From: Lepidostoma basale
Lineage: Eukaryota > Arthropoda > Insecta > Trichoptera > Lepidostomatidae
Assembly: GCA_022606425.2 (NCBI GenBank)
Contig: JAHDVF020000418.1
Location: forward strand, 434,001-498,000
Length of the DNA: 64,000 nucleotides
Reading direction: 5' to 3'
The translations under genes and the position numbers were made by a program. The notes beneath the pieces were generated by a model. That model was given only the letters and a program-made list of their open reading frames with translations, was not told the DNA's origin and made no database searches. Positions 10,079 to 21,100 of the stretch are shown one piece after another; position 1 is the stretch's first letter, and every line of letters starts with the position of its first letter.

Positions 10079-10160
10079 AAGGAAGACATGACATGACCAA
10101 ATTAATCAATTACTGAAAGGTTCGAAGTCGGAACAATCGATGCATGTCACGGTGTATGTA
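10079..10160 (+). mobile_element. LINE-A fragment, 3' part of the split copy
   Basis: It continues after the duplication with ATGACATGACCAAATTAATC, equivalent to the HDQINQL region of LINE-A. Confidence 0.7.
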
Positions 10161-10240
10161 AATTATAATAAAACTTCTAGAAAGGTGATGTTTCCATCAA
10201 TATCAAAGTGGAGTTTTATATAATACATTTTTCAAGAAAC
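10160..10240. mobile_element. MITE scrap
   Basis: AATAAAACTTCTAGAAAGGT and TGGAGTTTTATATAATACAT match the right arm and tail of the 38226 element. Confidence 0.5.
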
Positions 10241-10628
10241 AGTAAATATTAATATTTTTATTCCATAAAGTTCCAGCTGTGATCAAAACATTTTATATAC
10301 ATATTAAATAAATTAAAATCTCAGGAAGATGTTTATAAAGGCAATTTTGTCGAAATTACATTGTTGCCACATGTTTTTCGTATAATAATATTTATAGATT
10401 TTAAATTTATAAATAAGTATGTATAATTTTTTTAGGTAATTAAATAAAATAATAAAAATGTGTTGTTATTTTTATTTTGTTTTTTTATTTTATACATAAT
10501 TCATCAAACCATTATGTTCCTACTGATTTGCTGATGGTTTTTAAAAAATGTATTCTGGCTAGCTAACAATAGTTAAAAAAAAAAAACGACTTGACTTTAA
10601 GTGTGTTTTATTGAACCTTCTACATCTT
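10241..10628. other. AT-rich intergenic DNA, nothing recognised
   Basis: Very AT-rich with homopolymer runs. No frame or repeat relation was recognised. Confidence 0.4.
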
Positions 10629-11157
10629 TCTAACTAACTAACTAACTTACCATCACGCCGTCTCCCCGGAGGGGTAGGCAGAATGAATGGAACGCCACAC
10701 TGTTCTGTCCTGACATACGTCTCTCGCTTCCTCTACATTCATACATCTTGTCATGCACGCACGTCGATTTTTCCGACTCCTCACGTGACCGACATTCAAT
10801 ATTTGATTGATTTGATCGTGCCACGTTTTCCTCGGCCTTCCTCTATTTCTAGCTCCGTTCACGCCGTTTACATATACCTTCTTTACCATTCTGTCTTCAC
10901 TCATTCTTTCTATGTGTCCAAACCATCTTAATGACCCTTTCCTTATTTTGTTCATAACACTTTCATTCGCACCACATTCACTTCTTATACTTGCATTTGT
11001 CACTCTATCATAAACAGATTTGCCGCACATTCGTCTTAGAGATCTCATTTCTACTGCATTTATTCTACTTTCATCCTTCTTTTGCCAGTTCCATGCTTCA
11101 CTTCCATACATAAGGGTCGGCACAAGAACACCATTGTGCACTGCCATCTTAACATCT
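10629..11157 (-). mobile_element. LINE-A 3' end, well preserved
   Basis: The minus-strand frame 11147-10653 (164 codons) is open from [20 protein letters not shown] through [20 protein letters not shown] and [20 protein letters not shown] to AYPSGETA and a stop. The conserved 3' block and (GTTA)n tail follow at 10629-10650. It is one of the least decayed copies. 5' truncated. Confidence 0.9.
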
Positions 11158-11209
11158 TTCAGATTTCATATATATTATTTTGAAATTGCACAGCACCGTA
11201 ATACACAGA

Positions 11210-11640
11210 TTTTATTTTAATTCAATAAGGGAAAGGTTAACAATAACTAAAAAGAAAAATATATACAACTGTATGAGGTGTCAAGAAGAACAGAACTGGG
11301 CTACCGGGGTGACAATTCAATATAGAGCTAAGAATGACCATATCAGAGGGAGCCTAAAAATCGCCCCCATAACGGAAAAGACTAGGGAACGCAAATTCGG
11401 TGATACGGCCACGTGAGCAGAAGAGACGATGGATACATCGTCCACATGGCCTTGCAACTGGAAGATGGAAGGAAATGTAGATGTCCACACTTATGAAAGA
11501 CCTGAGGACGCTAAGACTGAACAGCGAAATGGCCCAGGATCGCGAAACTTGATGGGGTCATATTAGAAGAGCCGACCTCAAAAAACGGGTGAAGGCTAGA
11601 CGAAAGAAGAAAATATTGTATATAACTGTATGATTTGAGT
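11210..11640 (+). mobile_element. LINE-G C-terminal fragment
   Basis: A frame including LKIAPITEKTRERKFGDTA, then a shifted frame with the DGYIV and LQLEDG region, typify a non-LTR C-terminus. It ends AAGAAGAAAATATTG near 11615. It is the only copy of this family in the window. Confidence 0.6.
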
Positions 11641-11959
11641 CTCAAGTAGCCTAAAAATATATAAAATAAAATGTTTTCAACGTGTACATTTATTCTATTA
11701 TTTTATTTATTTATGATATCTAATTGATAAAATCAAATAAAAAATATCCAAACAATTGATAACTAACAATATTAATGTTTTAAATACATTTTCATTGATG
11801 CAAAAATTTAATTCATCGATTCAAAATTAATTTCATTGAATTATTCAACCAAAAAAACTTTTTGCGTTCCTACTGCTTAAATTTCATTTTTGAGCTTTGG
11901 AATGCGTATTTTTTTCTCCCACCTTGGCAACACTTTTTTGACATTATCAAACAGAGAAC
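11641..11959. other. upstream region of RRP1
   Basis: AT-rich DNA leading to the RRP1 start. A pyrimidine-rich stretch lies at 11880-11940. No clear core promoter motif was seen. Confidence 0.4.
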
Positions 11960-12167
11960 ATGGCGGTCAGGCAAGCAAAGCCGCCACGTGCGGAAAAGAA
12001 ATTAAATAAAATCGTAAAACCTAAAAATAAAAGCGATAGCAAAATTCTAATCGTCGCGCAAGAAATTAAATTTGCAAAAATATTAGCGGGCAACGACAAG
12101 AAGGCGAGAGACAAGGTAATCAGGAGTGTGAAAAAATGGCTGTCATATCGCTCCGCAAGTTCTTTCG
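11960..12167 (+). CDS. Nnp-1: RRP1 exon 1
   Basis: Residues 1-69 plus one base. It starts [14 protein letters not shown] and ends YRSASSF before the donor GTAAAT. Confidence 0.93.
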
Positions 12168-15100
12168 GTAAATATCCCATTCTATATTATTTTAACAAGC
12201 AAATTATCAATTGTTTAACTATTTTACGTATTTAATTTATTTGTAAATGTTTAAAAATATATTTTTTACTCCAACCTTGAGTAACGCTTGTGGTTTGAAG
12301 CGTGAACAAATTTAACCTCAATCTTCTATTCCTATTTTGTTTATATTTATGAAAATCGTTATTAATCAATACCGAATGCATGTACTCATGTCAGTGCGCA
12401 TGCGCTGTGCTTTGTGTCATATTTTAAATTATATTTATTTAATTAACTATTATTGATTAGTTGGTTTTTCATTTTGATTTTAGAATTTACAGAAGAGGAC
12501 TTCATGCGCCTATGGAAAGGGCTGTTTTATTGTGTTTGGATGTCGGATAAGCCATTGGTTCAGGTATTTTTTTTTTAAACTAATTCATAATGCGTCTTTA
12601 ATACAATTAATAAGTATCACTTAGGTGATTTGAACATATGGAGCCGATATATGTGTAAAAATGAAAAAAATAAATTATAAAAATAAAAAAAAACTTACTA
12701 ACCATTACGCCATTTCCCCGGAGGGGTAGGCAGCGAGGATGGATCGCCACAATGCTCTGTCCTGGCACCTCTCGGGCTTCCTCTACATTCATACATCGTA
12801 CCATGCACGCACGTCGATTATTCCCACTTGGAACGTGGCCGCCTTTTAGTAATTGATTAATTTGGTCATGCCATGTTTTCCTCAGTCGTCCTCGGCTTCT
12901 TTTTCTACTCACGCTGCTTGTGTATAACTTTTTAACCATTCTCACGTCCATTCGTTCCATATGTCCAAACCATCTCAAGGATCCTTTTTTAATTTTATCC
13001 ATGATGCAGTCATCTGTCTTACATTTCTTTCTTATTTCATCGTTCGGTATTCTATCATACAACGTTTTCCCGCACATTCTTCTCAGTGATCTCATCTCTA
13101 CGGCGTTTATTCTGCTTTCATACTTCTTTTGCCAGCTCCAAGCTTCACTACCATACGTGAGGGTTGGCACTAGAACTCCATTGTGTACTGCCATTTTTGC
13201 TTCTGTGGATATATTTCTATTTGCAGTAATGACTTTAAATTATAAATGTTTTGATAATGTCCTAGCAAGGCCAAACATGTCATTCCCGTAAAATATAATA
13301 AACTAACTAGTCCTCACACCATCTCTCTGAACAGGTAGGCAAAATTAATGGATTGCTATACCATTCTTCCTCACATTCATACATCGTGTTATAGATGCAC
13401 GTTGATTTCTCTAACTCCTCGCTTGGCCGATATTTAGTACTTAAACCTTCTTCTTTTTGTCCTGTCACACCTCCGTGGTACATAGAGCCTCAAGGAAGCC
13501 TTCTCCACCCGACTATCGCATGCCTGATGCCTAACATCATCCCAAGTGAGGCCTGCTCCTTTAACCTCGTCCTGCAGAGCTCTTCTCCAGGTGGCTCTAG
13601 GTCTGCCTCGTTCCCTCTTTTCCCCCCATAGGGGACCAGTCTAGTGTGCCCAGAGCGATGCAGGCTGGATTCCACTGCCATTTGCGACTAGCGACTTGTT
13701 CTCTTTTCGCCTGCCATGGTCCAGAGAACGGCAATTGACACTGTTTGGAGCCCATAGATCTTGAATAGTGAGCGAAGGCACCTATTTATAAACACCCGGA
13801 GTTTTCTAATAACGTCTGCGGTAGATTTCCAAGTTTCATATCCGTACAGCAGTACGCTTTTAACACTACTACTGAATATTTGGAGCTTGAGCTTTCTCGA
13901 AATGATACTGGAACGCCATACAGGGTGTAGCATAGCGAAAGCTCCTTATTTAAACCTAATGCGGATGAAATGATCTGTTTTCTAGAAGTTTTAGTGAAAA
14001 AAACTTTTAATTCTTAAAAAAAATTGTCATCTTTTTACTTGTAGAAGCGTAAAACTAAAAAGTTTATCAAATTCCATTTGGATCTTGATGATGAAAGTTG
14101 TTTATTAATTATAATGTGAAATTAATTTGCCTGTTCCAGGAAGACCTGTGCGAGAGTATATCGGCGTTCTTCGAATGCTTTGGGAATGACAAAATGGAAA
14201 CGTCAGCCCTCTTCTACAAGTGCTTTGTCAAGACCATGGCCACCAACTGGTTCGGTATTGACCAGCATCGCATCGATAAGTTCCTGATGGTACGTCCTCA
14301 ATTAATTAGTTTAAACTTGTAGATATAATATAATAAAAACACTTTGTGACCCAAGCTTAAAATAAGAACCTGTGTGCGACCAATCCTCACATATGGCATT
14401 GAATCGAGGGCAGACACTGTCAAGACAAAGAGCATGCTCAGGACAACCGAGATGAAAACACTCCGCGCTGGCAAGACCCTACGTGATCGAGTTGGGAATA
14501 CAGCAATCCGAGAAATCTGCGAGGTCGAAGATGTGGTCAGATGGGGACGTCAAAGACGGCTATACTGGCATCAACACGTAGAAAGGATGAGCTCAAATAG
14601 GATACCACACATAGCTCTCCATGGAATGCCAAACGGACAACGCCGACCAGGAAGACCCCCGAAACGGTGGAGAGAAAGCTGGAGTTCAGCGTCTCAAGAG
14701 AACCCACCTGAAATAACAGACTCCTGAGTCTGCCAAAAGTGAAGAAGAAGAAAAAGACCCAAGCTTCAACTTATAATAACTAAAGTTTAGTTATTATACT
14801 GCCCTGATAGCAGTGGCGGTACTTCCATACAAGCCGAAAAGCCAGGCTAAAATCCGAGCAAAGGCATCTCTGTCCTGCGCCACTTGAAACAGGTTCTGAA
14901 CTCTTGTAATTCCTGTCCACTCTTTATTGTTCCACAAAAGGGCAGCTGCCTTCTACCAATTCCCCTGACGTCCTTCCTCTGTGCATAAGAAGTTGTAGTT
15001 TTTTGACACAGCATGGTTATTAATGAAAGGATCGTTAAGATGGATGGAAAGAATGAGTAAAGACAGAATGGTGAAGAAGGTATATGTAAACAACGTGAAC

Positions 15101-18100
15101 GGAGCAAGAAATAGAGGAAGGCCGAGGAAAATTTGGCACCTTCATATAAAATGACTATAGAGTCATAAGCGATTTGGTGATTTACTGTGCTGTTTATGAT
15201 TTTTAAAAAAGAAATTGAAAATTAAAATCATGTACACCAGAACGTCGTTTATCCGGGCTAATTGGGACCGGAGGTGTTCCGGATAATCACACGTAATCTC
15301 GAATAAATAATGACAAGTTGAATCTAGCGAGATGACACGTTGAAACTCGAATACAGCGGGAGACTGACTGTCCATAAGGTGCGGAGGATGATACAACCCA
15401 CATCCAACGACGTTCTACTGTACTTGGTAAATGATCAGTAAATAAATATGGTTTTACAGATTGTAATGTTCCTCTTCCAGTTAGTTCGCCGCATGACCCG
15501 CGGTGTCCTGTGCTGCGTGGAGCGTCTCAAGTGGGCTCCCGAGGCCATCTCCCCGCTGGCCTCTAGCCTTGAGGCCATCCTGCAAGATGGGCCCGGTCTG
15601 GGACTGCAGATGCACATAGCGGATCTCTGGATGGAGGAAGTGGCCAAGGTCAGAATTCTAGCCATATTCATGTTGAGAGGACATGACAGAGAGTGATGTT
15701 GAAGGAATGGTTGGTACAGGTTACAAAGTGAATGGAACATTAACCTATTGCCCCACTAATAAGGAGACATAATTTGTTCATACAACACAGTAATTAATTT
15801 TTGACCCCTTTTTTATTACAATAACAGTAAGATTAAATAACACACAAAATAATAATGGTAAAACATAAAAGTAGCTGGATCATTATGGCTCATCCCCAGG
15901 TAGTTTAGGAAGGGTGTGATAGGCGCATTCTGGCATGTGGAGGGCCACCAAACATTCGTTCAGGATGATCAATGGACGTTCTTGTAGACTCGCTGTATGA
16001 ATGTGGAGAGAATTTAAACATAATTTTAATTTTTTTAATATTATAATAATATATTTGTAATAACGACCTTCGTGCCTGAGTGTTGAATGCTTTGACTGCC
16101 ACCCCGAAGGTTCCGGGTTCGATTCCCGGCGATGGCGGTATGATTGTCACACTGTCTTAATTGGTCTGGTGCAGAATTCACGTGACAATAAAATGGCGAT
16201 AGATTAGCTACCTATCACATATCACGAGAACAAATATAATACCAAGTGATTCAACACAGTAATAATAATCAAATCAGTTTATTTACTCAAAAGACATTAC
16301 AAACAGCATAAATGTTTAAGGCTTCTATTGAGTATAGGTAAAATATTATATACATTCAACATAATACCAGGAACGCATTAGAGATGGTTCGACATTAGGA
16401 AGACAAGAAGTTGAGATTATTTGTCCCCTGAATATACTTACTAATATGAAAGACGTCGATCTCCGAGAAGACCGCGTTCAGCAGACCTAATGATCTTCCC
16501 ACCGGTGTCGCCAGAGGCAGATTGGTTCTGGCGGCCGGTAGGTAAAACAATCTGTGCTGTCGGAGATATCTAATAATAATAATGTTCTGTCCATCCAGGT
16601 GAGCCGGGGGGAGATCAGTCCCAGCACCGTGGCAGAGCTGACTCGCCCCTTCGCCCGGAGCCTGTGCTTCGGGCAGGAGACGCGCCTCGCGGGGTCCATC
16701 ATGAGGCATGTGTTCACACACCTCATCCGCCAGACGGACCAGGGAATAAACTACCAGGAGAAGCTTCAAGCGTGGAAAAATGTAAGGATAACGACTTGTA
16801 TTTGATTCTCTACATCAGGGCTGTCCAAACCAGACAATTCTAGATTCTGATTATAGATCACATAATTTCAATTGGTAATCAGTCTTTATGCTTTCAATTG
16901 CATTCAAGTTGTTTATAATATCTTTAGTGTTTTTAATGGGCTTTTTAATTTTCAAAATTTCTAGATTTAAAGTTATACAGTGAAACCCCTATTTTACGTT
17001 TTTTAAGGGACCGTTCACGAAACGCGTGAACCAAAATGAAACCAATGTAGGGGTATTGCAAAAAACAACATTTAAATTTATTTATTTTTAAATCAAGTAG
17101 ATTAGTTTCCAAAATGCATGAACCGAAATGAAACCGATGTAAAAAGGAAGAAAATATTGTAATTAACATAAAAAACAAAACATAAAAACCAAAATAAAAA
17201 ACGTTAAAACTGTTGGTAAATGACGATCGCGATTAATGTCATAAAGAACGAAGCGTTACAAATCAAGTCGAAAACCGAATGACAGAAGGACAGATCAGAA
17301 ACACTTTCAAAAGTCATTTGCTTTTCAAAAACTCCCTGAAGCAGCCTAGCCAAGTCCTACTCTTCTAAGTAGTTCTCTTTTCCCAGTTTTCTTTTGTATG
17401 CTGGGATCAAAAGAACTGAATATTGAGATGTGCTGTTACAGGCGGGTTACCCCGGAGGGTCTGTGGACGCGATGACGAAGGTCGAGGAGAGCGAGGAGGA
17501 CGAAGCAGAGGAACCGGAGCAGGATAGCGATGATGACTCAAAACCGCCTAAAAGGTAGGCCTTGTGGATTTTTTACAAAATGGTTCCCAAAGTGGTCTAT
17601 ACGCGCCGTATTTTATTTCACTCTTACGTACCGTAGCTGAGATTTCCCGCGAAATCGCCTACGTCCACATGTTTTGTTTCATGTTTTCGATGGGCTTGCA
17701 AAATGTAAAAAGGTCTTTGTCGCACTTATGTATTTTTGGCTTGTAATCAATATAGCTAGGGGCATATATACCAGAAGATATCTACAATTTTTGTATGGAT
17801 GTAAAGCCGGGCTTTATCACTCTGAAGTATGTTACTATTCGAAGCGTCACGAACTTCATTTCTATTGTCAGAATATAAACTGTCATTTATTACGTTATGT
17901 GCAGAAATGTTATGAAAAGAAAGATTATGTAATTTCTTTACGAATATTTATTTATAATTCGTGTTTCGGTGTTAACAAATTTATTATTATTGTCTATTTA
18001 CAGCTTTTTATTATATTTCTTCTTGTTTTTGTAAATATTATATATTATACCATATTATACCAGAACATGAGTTTGTTGTAGATTTAAAAAGCACCTAAAA

Positions 18101-21100
18101 TGGGATTTAAAATCAATTAATTCACGAAATTAATTTATAAAGATAAAACTCTTAATATGGAAAATTACATTATCGTGACCCTCTACTAATATTATAACAC
18201 AAAAAAGTCAGATGAGCTTGCCTTACTGATTGACCCTTGGCAAGCCGCTGACTTAATCAATGTCTTGTACAATAAAATTTTGGTGTTTCCTCTGATAACT
18301 GCTTCTGGGGACCAATTTAACAGTGCCTTTTACTTGCCGCAAATTACTTGTTTTTTTTAACAATTTATTTTTGCGGGTGAGCGTTTTATCGAAGTGTCTT
18401 TGTGTGTCTCAGGAGGCGAGGTATGGACCCGCGTGCCGGGCACGTGGACGCAGTCCTGCCGCAGCTGTCGGTGGACGGATCCCTGATGGCCGCCATGATT
18501 AAGGAGATGATGGAGAAGGAGAACAAGTCTACCCTGAGGAACAGAGCCAAGCTCAATGCCCTGGTGCACAGGTAATATTTCTATAACAACAAATCAAAAT
18601 GCCGTTTCTCCGCAGGGGTAGGCGGTAAAAATGGACCGCCAGACTACTCTATCCTGACACACCTCTCTAGCTTCCTGCACATTCATACAACGAGTCATAC
18701 ACGCACGTTGATTCCTCCGACTTCTAACATGACCAACCATTAAAATTTGATTAATTTGATCATGCAATGTTTTTCTCGGTCTACCTCAAATCCGTACGTA
18801 ATTACATCGTTAACATGTACTTTCGCGCACATTTTTTCTCCATCCATGCGCTCCATAATGTCCTTCCGATCTGCACATTTTTTTCTATTATCAGCATTTG
18901 AGATTCTGTCGTATATTGTTCTACCGCACACCGCATCTCTAGCGCATTTATTCTGCTCTCATCCTTCTTCTGCCAGTTCCATGCTTCGCTTCCATCCATA
19001 AGGGTTATGTCTACATTCATTTCATCGTATCATGCACAAATGTCAATTTTTCCGACTCCTCACGTGGCTATTTATTATTTGATTGATTTGATCGAGCCAT
19101 GTTTCCCATGGTTTTCTTCTATTTCTAGCTCCATTCATTTTTTCTTTTCATATCTCCAAACCATCTTAACGACCCTTTCATTATTTTGTTCAAAACATTT
19201 TCATTCGCACCGCATTCACTTGTTATATTTGCATTTGACACTTTCATTATACAGATTTAGCCCTAATTTGTTTTAGAGATCTCATTTCTAATGCATTTAT
19301 TTGACTTTTATTCGCCTTTTCCCAGTTCCATGCTTCACTGCCATCTTACTTTTTCATTAGTTCAAATATAAAATAACTAACTAACTATCACGCCGTCTCC
19401 CGAAGGGGTAGGCAGAAAGAATGGACTGCCACACTTTTCTTTCCTCACATATTTCTCTCGCTTCCTCAACATTCATACATCGTGTCATGCACGCGGGTCG
19501 ATTTCTCTGACTCCTCACATGGCCGACATTCAATATTTGATGTATTTGATCGTGCCACATTTTCCTTGGTCTTCCTCTATTTCTGGTTCCATTTACATCG
19601 TTAACATATAATTTTTTTACCATTGTTTCTTCATTCATTCTTTCCATATGTCCAAACCATCTTAATATCCTTTCATTATTTTGTTCATGACACCATCATT
19701 CGCACCGCATTCACTTCTTATATTTTCATTCGACACTCTATCATACACAGAGTATCCACACATTCGTCTAAGAGATCTCATTGATGATCCGACAGACTTC
19801 AGATCTAAGCTGAAAACCCATATTTTTTCATATTTCATACCCAATTTAAAACTTGCATATTTTGTTCTATTATTATAATATCTAGTCAATTAATATAAAA
19901 TGTTAATCTGATTTTAGTTTCGAGGTCCTGGCGTCGGGACAGTACCCGTACAAGCTCAAGGACCTGACGATGCCCAACGACCCCAGGTTCCGCCTGCCCA
20001 AGGCCGGGCGGGCCGCCCTGGAGCTGATGGCCTTCCAGGACATGCAGGAGGATGACGAGATGCGCGGTATGAACAAGAGGCAGAGGAGGAAGCATCTAAT
20101 GAAGCAACGGAAGCTGGCGGAGGAGGAAGACGAAGACGACGATGAAAATGTGCTTCCGCCCAAGCAGCCGCCCTCCAAGAAGAAAAGAGAGAGTAGTGTA
20201 AAGGTGAGCAATTATTTTAATTCTGAATTAATAACCTTTTCCACGCGTTATTTTGCTCTATTTTATCTATACCCCTACGCGGTACATATCAAGTATTTCA
20301 GTACGCAATTAAATGATAAATTATAGCATTATGGCATGATCTATTGGACTATATAGACAGAACAGATTATTGTCTACAATATGAAAACAGTGGGTCAACA
20401 CTCTTAGATGTTTATAATAACAAAAATATAACAAATTTTAATTGTATCTCAATAGAGACGAAGACGTAAACTGGAAACTGAACATGGATGATCAAGGTGT
20501 TTACAGGACTTATGACCTGTCATTGGTTGGGTTAAGCGCACGCTTTATGTAATTACAACATTCCCATTCCACCTTTGTTATTTGTGATCATGCATGACAA
20601 ATTTTTGGAAGATGTATATATACTTCAAAATCCATATTTATCTTCACGTGTCAGTTTCAGTCAGCCATCTATGTAGATTTGGTTGCACTTGTGAATTTTT
20701 TCAAGAATTAACTTATACAACCGACCCACTAACGCCATCTATGGAGAACACCTTGTCCTGTAAACACCTTGATCATCCATGTTCAGTTTCCAGTTTACGT
20801 CTTCGTCTCTATTGAGATACAATTAAAATTTGAATTAACCACCCTTTGGTGTAAATCCAGGATTTTGTATACAGGTATAAGTATACATTCATAAAAATAT
20901 AACATTTCATACAATAACATACCGTGTCTTTCGCATGTGGTCGCACCATTCACTCAGCGTGTGTGTTCCAAATATTACATTGCAGTAAAATAGGCACCAA
21001 AAAAATATAAAAATAACTAAGTATGCAGTTTTGTTCTATATTACATATAGAACTAAACTGCATTTTTTTTTTAGTACTTAGTGCCTATATTTTACTGCAA

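Noticed and set aside
12607..13194. 195-codon open frame
   Set aside because: A LINE-A 3' fragment whose frame runs on into intron DNA; the C-terminal part is low-complexity Phe/Ile.
17674..18081. 135-codon frame as a possible gene in RRP1 intron 6
   Set aside because: It lies in a dispersed repeat; the other copy at 50730 has frame-breaking differences.
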